Source: Bacteroidota bacterium (GTDB lineage Bacteria; Bacteroidota; Bacteroidia; Flavobacteriales_F; PHOS-HE28). From it: a DNA stretch of 20,709 nucleotides. Both the position numbers and the translations under genes were made by a program. How positions within the stretch are numbered: position 1 is the stretch's first letter; the number at the start of each line of letters is the position of its first letter. The DNA lies in assembly GCA_023430325.1 (NCBI GenBank), contig JAEZAU010000178.1, positions 1-20,709 on the forward strand, in the 5' to 3' direction. This document shows positions 7,435 through 14,855 of the stretch, one piece after another. The notes beneath the pieces were generated by a model. The model saw nothing but the letters and a program-made list of their open reading frames with translations. It did no database searches and had not been told where the DNA came from.

Positions 7435-9025
7435 TACGGTGCGATCGAAAGGAACAGGGGTTCTATTGGCTTCCGTGCTCTTCGCAGCAGCCTTGAGCGC
7501 AGTGTTCAGGGAGCCTGCAACAATGGGCGCGGAAGAAATTCAGATAGGTGCCGGGCTTAGCCGGATCCCTGAAGGTGCGCTGATCCAACTGAGCCCTGAA
7601 GGCCCGTTCGATCTGATGTCGGCCGATGGCCGGTCGGCAAAAAGCGTGGCTGGAAAGATCATCGCGTCACCCGATCGGAAATACGCATCACGCACATTGG
7701 CCATACCGCTGGCCATGCAATGGAAGCATCCCAAGGAGGGCCTTCCTGCTGCACAGGTGGTGCGCATCAACAACGGGAAGAGATCGGACGCACGGGGCCC
7801 TGCACGCACGTTCATTTTTCATGATCATGGGGATCTGCCTGTGATCGCCATTGTCATGGATCATGATGACCTGTTCGATGCGGACAGAGGGATCATGGTG
7901 CCGGGCAATGCGATGTTGAATTCGAATGTTCCGCTTTCCGCCAGCTATGAGCGTGATCCCAAATGGTGGAAGTATCCAGGGAATTTCATGGGCCGCGGCA
8001 AGGAATGGGAAAGACCGGCACAAGTGGAGTTCATCGATCCAGATGGAAGCCTGAAGAATACGGCGATCGCAGGGGTCCGTATCCATGGTCAAATGACACG
8101 TGGCTTTCCGCAACACGCACTAAGGCTCACTTTCAAGGAGCCAGTGAGCCCTTGGAACATGGGTGGAAGAGCTCACCGATCGATGGTGCTGAGGGCTGCG
8201 GGCAACGATCAGGTGAAAGCCATGATGCGCGATGTGGTGGCCCATCGGCTTTGCGAAGGAGCCGGGTTCGATGTATCGGCCGCCACCACGTGCATTGTCT
8301 ATATCAACGGAGTATACTGGGGTGTTCACCATCTCCGCGATCGGCTGGACGAACATGAATTGCAGGCACGCTATTCCATGGATAGAAAGGATATCGTCAT
8401 CCTGGAAGATGACGGCGAACTCTATCACGGAAAGGAGAATGAAAGGATCGCGTTCCACCGATCGGTCAGGGCATTGGAAAAAGCCCGATCCCTGGAAGAG
8501 ATCGGTCCTCTGCTGCAACAGATCGATGTCGAGGGCTTCTTCAATTATATGGCCTCACAGATGATCCTCGGTAACATGGACTGGCCTGAACAGAATGTCC
8601 GTTACTGGCGATATGTGGGACCCAAGGCCGATGGGTTCCGGGATGGTAAATGGCGTTTCATGATGGGCGATTCGGACCTTGCTCTGGGTGCGAACGCATC
8701 GGCCATCGCCGATCCATACCTGCGCGTGCAACGGTCCAACGCCATCATTGCCCGTCTTTTCAGGTCCATCATCGCTCATCAGTATTACCGGGATCTGTTC
8801 ATTGCGGCTTTCGATCGCACGCTGAAAGGTCCATTGAACGAGGAAAGATCGCTCGCCATTGTTGACGCGGTGGCCGGTTCCATGAAGAATGAGATGGACC
8901 TGCATACAGCACGATGGAGAAAACCCAGGGATCGCCGGTCATGGGAGAAAGAGGTCGAAGTGATAAGGAAATATCTGATCGATCGTCATGCCCATCTTCG
9001 CAACAAGGTGATCGCGCCACTGTAG
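7424..9025 (+). CDS. CotH-family protein kinase, exported or membrane-anchored
   Basis: This 533-residue protein has an N-terminal hydrophobic segment (about 11-28) that anchors or exports it. The core has CotH kinase hallmarks: VRIHGQMTRGFPQHALRLTFK (218-238), the substrate/nucleotide-loop region DQVKAMMRDVVAHRL (262-276), YINGVYWGVHHLRDRLDEHEL (293-313), GNMDWPEQNVRYW (383-395) and WRFMMGDSDLALG (410-422), where Asp416 and Asp418 match the metal-binding DxD of CotH enzymes. CotH of Bacillus spore coats phosphorylates secreted proteins. Bacterial homologues outside spore formers are common in exopolysaccharide loci, where the target is unknown. The start is set by the 11-base overlap with the DUF4956-like gene. 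It is the only protein in the operon with an intact-looking catalytic site. Confidence 0.88.
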   Translation: MIVDTVRSKGTGVLLASVLFAAALSAVFREPATMGAEEIQIGAGLSRIPEGALIQLSPEGPFDLMSADGRSAKSVAGKIIASPDRKYASRTLAIPLAMQWKHPKEGLPAAQVVRINNGKRSDARGPARTFIFHDHGDLPVIAIVMDHDDLFDADRGIMVPGNAMLNSNVPLSASYERDPKWWKYPGNFMGRGKEWERPAQVEFIDPDGSLKNTAIAGVRIHGQMTRGFPQHALRLTFKEPVSPWNMGGRAHRSMVLRAAGNDQVKAMMRDVVAHRLCEGAGFDVSAATTCIVYINGVYWGVHHLRDRLDEHELQARYSMDRKDIVILEDDGELYHGKENERIAFHRSVRALEKARSLEEIGPLLQQIDVEGFFNYMASQMILGNMDWPEQNVRYWRYVGPKADGFRDGKWRFMMGDSDLALGANASAIADPYLRVQRSNAIIARLFRSIIAHQYYRDLFIAAFDRTLKGPLNEERSLAIVDAVAGSMKNEMDLHTARWRKPRDRRSWEKEVEVIRKYLIDRHAHLRNKVIAPL

Positions 9026-9026
9026 G

Positions 9027-10400
9027 ATGTTCAAGTTCATCAGGGAACATATCGTATTCATCGGCATCATCATCTCCTGGGTGGTGGTGGCCGTGTTCCT
9101 TCAGGAGGTGATCTATGCGTGGTTGCCGATCACGATCCTTTTCCTCAAAGCGCGTGAACAATGGCCGGAACTCATCATGGGGATGATGATCTTCCTGGTG
9201 CTTTCGGACATCACCCCGGAATTCTTCAAGATGCAGATCGTGAAGTCTGCCAAGAACGTTCTGGTGGTGGTACTGGCAGGCATCTTTCTCCTGGAGCGCT
9301 ACCGGTTCTACCCGTTCTCGCGCATCTTCAACATTTTCCTGCCCTTCTTCCTGTACAGCTTTTTTCCGTTGATATGGTCCAACGCAATGGTGATCGGAGT
9401 GCAAAAGACCCTTTCCTATGCGCTCATGTTCATGATGATACCCAATTATATCCTCTACAACTTCAGACTACTTGGTTGGGACTTTCTGCGGAATCTGCTG
9501 CATTTCATGGCATTGATCCTCGTGGCAGGACTGGGCATCCATTATTTCGGTGATTTCTTCGCGTACTCCAATGGACGTTTCCGCGGATTGTTCGGCAACC
9601 CGAACGGCATGGCGATCTATTGCTATCTGTGCATCCTTCTTCTTACGGTGGTCATAAGCATCAATCGAAAGACGTTCACCTTCAAGGAGAAGATGATCCT
9701 GTACGGGATCTTCTTTTATTTTCTCATCATTTCGGGTTCCCGTGCTTCCCTGGCGAGCACGATGATCTTCGTTCTGTTCCACCGCTTTTTTGCGTACTCA
9801 CCCTTGCTGGGCTTCGTGGTCCTGTTCGGCATGTTCGGTGTGGCCGAGGTGATATCCTCCAATCTACAGACCATCATCCTGGCCGTGGGGCTGGAGGATT
9901 ATTTCCGCCTGAACACGCTCGAGGATGGTAGTGGCCGCTACTTCGCATGGGAATTCACATGGCAGCATATCCAACGCTATTTCGTCTTCGGCGGTGGTTT
10001 CGGCAATGATGAGTCCATCATGCGCTATTACCGGTTCTATCTGGAAAGCATGGGTCACCAGGGCGGGGTGCATAACAGCTATCTTTCATTCTGGTTGAAC
10101 GTGGGCATAGTAGGGTTGCTGATCTTCGTGCGGAGCATCTTCCTGCTTTTCGTGAAGGCCAGCAAATTGGTACCCATGAGCATGGCGATCATGTTCTCGG
10201 TGCTGTTCTCCATCATGTATGAATCATGGCTCGTAGGGTCGCTGAATCCTTACACCATCGTCCTGCTGATCATCATGACCGTCGTGAGCGAAGAGGAGAT
10301 CGCCAATTGGAGGGCCTACATCCCGGAAGAAGATGACCAGGAGCAGACGCTCCCCGCAGCGTTGGATGAACAGGCATTGCCAGGAAGTTTGAGGGCCTAA
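9027..10400 (+). CDS. O-antigen ligase / Wzy-like polymerase membrane protein
   Basis: This 457-residue polytopic membrane protein has roughly 10-12 hydrophobic segments. Family features are GLFGNPNGMA (187-196), ISGSRASLAS (235-244), a large extracytoplasmic loop (about 280-355) with GSGRYFAWEFTW and FGGGFGNDE, and HNSYLSFWLNVGIVGLL (349-365), typical of the Wzy_C/O-antigen ligase superfamily. These proteins polymerise or transfer lipid-linked glycans at the periplasmic face of the inner membrane. The C-terminus (about 421-457) is acidic, soluble and Gln/Glu-rich. It begins one base after the CotH stop codon, so it is probably co-translated with the kinase. Polymerase versus ligase cannot be decided from sequence. 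Confidence 0.9.
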   Translation: MFKFIREHIVFIGIIISWVVVAVFLQEVIYAWLPITILFLKAREQWPELIMGMMIFLVLSDITPEFFKMQIVKSAKNVLVVVLAGIFLLERYRFYPFSRIFNIFLPFFLYSFFPLIWSNAMVIGVQKTLSYALMFMMIPNYILYNFRLLGWDFLRNLLHFMALILVAGLGIHYFGDFFAYSNGRFRGLFGNPNGMAIYCYLCILLLTVVISINRKTFTFKEKMILYGIFFYFLIISGSRASLASTMIFVLFHRFFAYSPLLGFVVLFGMFGVAEVISSNLQTIILAVGLEDYFRLNTLEDGSGRYFAWEFTWQHIQRYFVFGGGFGNDESIMRYYRFYLESMGHQGGVHNSYLSFWLNVGIVGLLIFVRSIFLLFVKASKLVPMSMAIMFSVLFSIMYESWLVGSLNPYTIVLLIIMTVVSEEEIANWRAYIPEEDDQEQTLPAALDEQALPGSLRA

Positions 10401-10413
10401 CTATGACGTGGGT

Positions 10414-10421
10414 TTACTTTG
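10414..10421 (+). promoter_or_regulatory. Possible internal -7 box ahead of the second CotH gene
   Basis: TTACTTTG matches TAnnTTTG at 7 of 8 positions and lies 7 bases upstream of the ATG at 10429, in the only sizeable gap (28 bases) inside the operon. It could give separate expression of the CotH/beta-helix and phosphatase genes. Confidence 0.35.
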
Positions 10422-10428
10422 CCGCGCC

Positions 10429-12879
10429 ATGAGGCGAAGTCTTAAGATCGCGGTGGTTGCCGTTGTATTGCTGCTCCTGTCCATCGGTGCATGGATGGCC
10501 GATCGCAAACTGAAAGGTCACGGTCATCCCGGCCTGCAACGTTTCGTGCATCAACTGGCCGTGAATTATCCGGAAAGTTTCAAGGTGGAGCCTGTGGAGT
10601 TGCAGATCGAAGTGAAGGAGGAGGAACTCGCGCGCCTGCAACAAGTGGTCGATGATGCGCGGCGCCGCGGTGTCATCATTCCCGAAGGCAATGAATACGT
10701 GCCTGCAAGGATCGAAGGACCTGATGGCAGTTCAAAGGCACGCATCCGTATCAAGGGAAAGCTCACCGATCATGTGAAAGGCAGCAAATGGTCCTTCAGG
10801 GTGATCGCAAGGAAGGATGGAGGATTTCTGGGAATGAAAAGATTCTCGCTCCAACATCCTGGCACACGTAACTATCTGTACGATTGGTTCTATCATAGGC
10901 TGATGCAGGGTGAAGGGGTCATTGCGCTGCGTTACGGTTTCATCCGCTTGAAGTTCAACGGTGAGGATCTGGGCATCTATGCGTACGAAGAACATTTCGG
11001 CCCCGAGCTTCTGGAGAACAACGCCCGCATGGAAGGTCCCATCTTTCGTTTCGATCCGGGGCTTTTCTGGGAGCATCGGTTGAACGAGATGCGGAAACTT
11101 CGCGTCAATGCGCCCTATTCGGAATACCAGGCGGCTGCCGTGGATGCTTTCGGCAGCAGCGATATGCTGGAGGACTCCGTAGCCCTTGCGCACTACGCTG
11201 AAGCGGTTTCATTGATCGATGCTTTCCGGCGTGGTGATCTGCGAGCATCACAGGTCTTCGATGCCGATCTTATTGCCCGCCGCCATGCCGTTCTCGATCT
11301 GATCGGCGGACACCACAGCATGGATTTCAGCGATGTGAAATTCTATTACGATCCCATTACCCGTAAGGTGGAACCGGTGGCCTATGAAAGCTTCAGTGCC
11401 TTCCCGATCCGGACGCTCGCCGGCAGTAACAAGTTCACTGGTGAAATGAAGGAGGAACATGATCTGCATGAAGCCTATTTCAATGATCCCGGACTTTTCC
11501 GCTCATACATCCGTCATTTGGAACGTGTGTCCAGGCAGGATTATCTGGATAGTGCCTTCAATGTGCTGGCCCCCGCGTTAGATACTGCAACCGCCACCAT
11601 CCACCAGGAATTCCCCTGGAAGGAGATGGACCGATCGATCTATTACAACAACCAGAAAGTGATCCGCCGTCTGCTCGATGTGCCCAAAGGCTTCCATGCA
11701 TATCTCGGCGAACGCAGTGGTGATACATTGTCCATAATGGCGGTGCCGATCGATGCGCTGCCAATGGAAGTACATGAGCTGGTCATCGGATCCGAGACCA
11801 TCGGTCCGATCGGTAATGCGATCCTTCCGTGCCGCATGCCCGGGAAGATGGGAACACCGGTGGAATTGAGGTTCCTCGCCACCGATGCGCCGGACAGTGC
11901 TGCAAGCACGATGCTGATCCGATACAGCGTGCTGGGATCATCGGTGCAGAAGGAGTTGGACGTCTTTCCGTACCAATTGATCGCGCCCGAGCAGGTGCCC
12001 ATGATCGCTGACGGTACCATTGAAGAGTTGCAGCAATTTCCGTTCATCAGGGTCGATAAGGGTTCAGGAAGGATCGATGTCCTTTCCGGTGCCTGGGCCT
12101 TGGAGCGTGATGTGATCGTTCCATCAGGTTTTACAGTGTACGCGGCTCAACCCTTATCGATCGACCTGAAGAACGGATCACGCTTCATCTCACGTTCGAC
12201 AGTAAAATGGAGAGGAGATCCCGACCGGCCCATCCGGATCATTTCCTCAGATGGTTCCGGGGGAAGTATGCTCTTGATCGGAGCGGAAGGCACCGAACTG
12301 CAGCAACTGGAGATCGAGATCGATGGTATGAGCAAAGATCCCGTGTTGATCTTCCAGCGTGGTTCGGCCAGACTCGCCAACGTGAAGATCAGCGGCGATA
12401 AGCAGCGCGATCTGGTGCTCTCCGTTGATGCGAAAGTATCCATGCAGCAAAGCACGTTGGCCGGGGGAAGAGACCAGATCGTTGTGCATTATTCGGATGT
12501 ATCCTTTCGTTACCTCACAAGCTATGGGGCTGCCGATGACGTCATGGATCTGAACGGAGGAATGGCCGATCTGCGCAACATCACCATCCAGGATGCTGGC
12601 GGCTACGCAATGAAGCTCGATCGTCGCGCAGAAGTATCCGTTCAGACCATGAGATCCTTCAATGTGGCAAAGGGCGTGCAGGTAGATGATGGATCGATAC
12701 TGACATGGAAGGATGGTTCGATCGATACTGAAGGTGCGGCCTTCAAGGTCGGAAAGAGATCGGTGAGGTACGGAGCCTCGTCCGTGGAGATAGATGGTGT
12801 TGAGGTGAATGCCGGTCTGCCGGATGAAGTGGGAGAGGGAAGCGTGATGAAGAAGAACATCGTTACCGGAACGAGATGA
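10429..12879 (+). CDS. Membrane-anchored CotH-like protein with C-terminal beta-helix-like region
   Basis: This 816-residue protein has an N-terminal membrane anchor (about 6-23) and an extracytoplasmic CotH-like domain (about 55-415). Matching segments are ARIRIKGKLTDHVKGSKWSF (104-123), MKRFSLQHPG (136-145), RYGFIRLKFNGEDLGIYAYEEHF (168-190) and VKFYYDPITRKVEPVAYESF (303-322). In the last segment the DxD of active CotH proteins appears replaced (YESF, 319-322), suggesting reduced or altered catalysis. Residues about 560-800 contain short repeated strand motifs (LQQLEIEIDG, ARLANVKISG, ADLRNITIQD, SSVEIDGVEV), like a right-handed parallel beta-helix of the type that binds or cleaves polysaccharide. 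A GTG seven codons upstream is possible, but the ATG at 10429 gives the better N-terminus. It overlaps the phosphatase gene by four bases. Confidence 0.82.
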   Translation: MRRSLKIAVVAVVLLLLSIGAWMADRKLKGHGHPGLQRFVHQLAVNYPESFKVEPVELQIEVKEEELARLQQVVDDARRRGVIIPEGNEYVPARIEGPDGSSKARIRIKGKLTDHVKGSKWSFRVIARKDGGFLGMKRFSLQHPGTRNYLYDWFYHRLMQGEGVIALRYGFIRLKFNGEDLGIYAYEEHFGPELLENNARMEGPIFRFDPGLFWEHRLNEMRKLRVNAPYSEYQAAAVDAFGSSDMLEDSVALAHYAEAVSLIDAFRRGDLRASQVFDADLIARRHAVLDLIGGHHSMDFSDVKFYYDPITRKVEPVAYESFSAFPIRTLAGSNKFTGEMKEEHDLHEAYFNDPGLFRSYIRHLERVSRQDYLDSAFNVLAPALDTATATIHQEFPWKEMDRSIYYNNQKVIRRLLDVPKGFHAYLGERSGDTLSIMAVPIDALPMEVHELVIGSETIGPIGNAILPCRMPGKMGTPVELRFLATDAPDSAASTMLIRYSVLGSSVQKELDVFPYQLIAPEQVPMIADGTIEELQQFPFIRVDKGSGRIDVLSGAWALERDVIVPSGFTVYAAQPLSIDLKNGSRFISRSTVKWRGDPDRPIRIISSDGSGGSMLLIGAEGTELQQLEIEIDGMSKDPVLIFQRGSARLANVKISGDKQRDLVLSVDAKVSMQQSTLAGGRDQIVVHYSDVSFRYLTSYGAADDVMDLNGGMADLRNITIQDAGGYAMKLDRRAEVSVQTMRSFNVAKGVQVDDGSILTWKDGSIDTEGAAFKVGKRSVRYGASSVEIDGVEVNAGLPDEVGEGSVMKKNIVTGTR

Positions 12880-13892
12880 TGCGGAAATGGATCATGATCT
12901 TGTTCCTGCTTTCGATCGTAGGATCGTTCGCACAGACCTCACCGTTCAATGGGCTTTCGATCGGTGAAGTGGACTCTGCGGGCAACTATCGGGTGGTGAT
13001 CAGCGGGCATTTTCACGGCAGCGGCAAGGACCGTTCCGGCTTTCCGGCCGCCACGCTGCTTGCCAATATCGATCGCATCAATTCTCTCAACGCAACGCTC
13101 GTTCTTTCAACCGGCGATCTTTTCCTGGAGCCGGATAAGGATCACAAGCAGTACGATCGATCGTTCTTCAGCCGCCTCAATGCTCCTCTCTTCAATGTGC
13201 CCGGCAATCACGACAAAGGCAAGTATTATGAAGAGCATTTTTCACCGACGTTCTTTTCCTTCAAGATGGGTGCTGATGCGTTCGTACTGTTCGATACCGA
13301 GAGGAAGGACGGAAGTCTCGGTGGCGATCAACTGGCGCTGCTGGAAGATCTGCGGCAGAGTGTGCACAAGCGCATTTTCATTCTCAGCCACCGCCCCATC
13401 TGGGCTGAAAGTGATAAGGTCTATGGGCCGCTCTTCGAGGGTAATACACGATCGCTGATCGGTACCAATTTCGAAAAAGATGTTGTCCCGCTTTTGGAAG
13501 AACTTGCCGCGCGATCGCAGATCTTCTGGGTGAGCGGCAGCACCGCCGGAAAAGCGCCTTCGAGCATCTTCTTCCAACCGCATGGCCCCAACATCACTTA
13601 CATCCAGAGCGCTATCCGCAATTCGCCATGGGATGCCTTGCTCGTGGCCGATATTTCACCCGGTAGCGTTCAATGGAGCTCGCTTCCGCTCACCGATCGT
13701 CCCGGCACCGATCCAACGACCTTCAATGCCGATTGGTGGAAGAAGCACAGTGGCACTGAAAAGAAGTTCAACCCCCGGTTGATCCCGTTCTACATGAAGT
13801 CGGCCCTCATGCGGCCCATCTTCTGGTACGGTGCTGTCTTCGGACTGCTGCTGTTCGCGTCGATCCGCTGGGTGGTACGTCGCTTCCTGTGA
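12876..13892 (+). CDS. Membrane-anchored metallophosphoesterase-like protein with degenerate metal motifs
   Basis: This 338-residue protein has a signal peptide (about 1-20, ending SFA-Q), a calcineurin-like phosphoesterase fold and a C-terminal transmembrane segment (about 314-333) followed by basic residues, so it should be anchored facing the periplasm. Recognisable motifs are STGDLF (78-83), VPGNHDKG (108-115) and LSHRPIW (170-176). Two others are altered. The first motif, normally Asp-x-His, reads GHFHGS (44-49). The last, normally SGHxHG, reads SGSTAG (220-225), replacing both histidines. It may be a pseudoenzyme or have a changed metal site. The start ATG overlaps the preceding TGA by four bases (a second ATG follows at once). 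It is the last gene of the operon. Confidence 0.83.
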   Translation: MMRKWIMILFLLSIVGSFAQTSPFNGLSIGEVDSAGNYRVVISGHFHGSGKDRSGFPAATLLANIDRINSLNATLVLSTGDLFLEPDKDHKQYDRSFFSRLNAPLFNVPGNHDKGKYYEEHFSPTFFSFKMGADAFVLFDTERKDGSLGGDQLALLEDLRQSVHKRIFILSHRPIWAESDKVYGPLFEGNTRSLIGTNFEKDVVPLLEELAARSQIFWVSGSTAGKAPSSIFFQPHGPNITYIQSAIRNSPWDALLVADISPGSVQWSSLPLTDRPGTDPTTFNADWWKKHSGTEKKFNPRLIPFYMKSALMRPIFWYGAVFGLLLFASIRWVVRRFL

Positions 13893-13900
13893 TGCTTTGC

Positions 13901-13908
13901 TAGCTTTA
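13901..13908 (+). promoter_or_regulatory. Putative -7 box of the SDR-AsnB operon
   Basis: TAGCTTTA matches TAnnTTTG at 7 of 8 positions, 17 bases upstream of the ATG at 13926, in the 33-base gap after the phosphoesterase-like gene. Confidence 0.4.
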
Positions 13909-13925
13909 CCGATCCTGATCCTTAC

Positions 13926-14855
13926 ATGGCACGCATACTTGTGACCGGTGGCGCCGGCTTCATCGCCAGCGATCTTGCCATCAAGCTCGCATCCGATCCA
14001 TCCAACGAAGTGGTTGTGGTGGATAATCTGCTCACCGGTGACACCGCGAAACTTCCGCGTATGGACAGGTTGCAGTTCATCAAGTGCGATGTGAACCGCT
14101 TCGAGGACATCAGCGGGGTGTTCTACGCGAACTGCTTCAAGTACGTGTTCCATTATGCCGCTGTGGTGGGCGTGAAGCGTACCACCGAAAATCCAGTGAT
14201 GGTGCTGCGCGACATCGATGGCATCCGCAACATCCTCGATCTCTCGAAGAACACCGGCGTCAAGAGAGTGCTCTTCTCCTCTTCCAGCGAAGTCTACGGT
14301 GAGCCGGTGGAGATCCCGCAGAACGAGAAGACCACACCGCTGAACTCAAAGGTGCCTTATGCCATTGTGAAGAACATCGGCGAGGCCTTCCTGCGGAGCT
14401 ACTATCGTGAATACGGATTGGAGTATACCATCTTCCGGTTCTTCAATACCTATGGCCCAAAACAGAGCCCTGATTTTGTGATCTCCAAGTTCATAAAGGC
14501 AGCGCTGAACGGAAATGATATCACCCTGTATGGCGATGGTGAACAGACCCGCACCTTCTGCTACATCGATGACAATCTCGATGCATGCCTCAATGCCTTC
14601 CACGGAAATAAGGTGATCAATGATGTAGTGAACATCGGATCGGACGTGGAGATCTCCATCAAGCAACTGGCGCGCATGATCATCGACATCACTGGAAGCC
14701 GATCGAAGATCGTTCATCTGCCGCCATTGGAAGAAGGGGACATGACCCGCAGGATGCCTGACATCACCCAGATGCGCCAGTTGCTTGGCCGCGATCTGCT
14801 CCCGTTGCGCGAAGGGCTGGAGCGTATCCTGGCCACCGTGCCGGTGACAGGCTGA
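13926..14855 (+). CDS. NAD-dependent UDP-sugar epimerase/decarboxylase (extended SDR, UDP-glucuronate decarboxylase-like)
   Basis: This 309-residue extended SDR has the N-terminal TGGAGFIAS, in which the third Rossmann glycine is alanine (G8, G11, A14). It has FSSSSEVYG (117-125), the catalytic YAIVK (Tyr145, Lys149), RFFNTYGP and GDGEQTRTFCYIDD. The last motif and SSSEVYG are typical of UDP-glucuronate decarboxylases (UDP-xylose synthases) and related UDP-sugar epimerases. It shares family with the SDR at 1752-2687 but is clearly a separate enzyme. Its stop overlaps the AsnB start by one base (TGATG), so both are probably made together. It supplies a modified nucleotide-sugar for the surface glycan. 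The precise product (xylose, epimer or other) is uncertain. Confidence 0.9.
   Translation: MARILVTGGAGFIASDLAIKLASDPSNEVVVVDNLLTGDTAKLPRMDRLQFIKCDVNRFEDISGVFYANCFKYVFHYAAVVGVKRTTENPVMVLRDIDGIRNILDLSKNTGVKRVLFSSSSEVYGEPVEIPQNEKTTPLNSKVPYAIVKNIGEAFLRSYYREYGLEYTIFRFFNTYGPKQSPDFVISKFIKAALNGNDITLYGDGEQTRTFCYIDDNLDACLNAFHGNKVINDVVNIGSDVEISIKQLARMIIDITGSRSKIVHLPPLEEGDMTRRMPDITQMRQLLGRDLLPLREGLERILATVPVTG

Noticed and set aside
8799..9404. A 201-codon minus-strand frame spanning the CotH and polymerase junction
   Set aside because: It is His/Asp/Glu-rich low-complexity translation opposite hydrophobic codons, a typical shadow of a membrane-protein gene.
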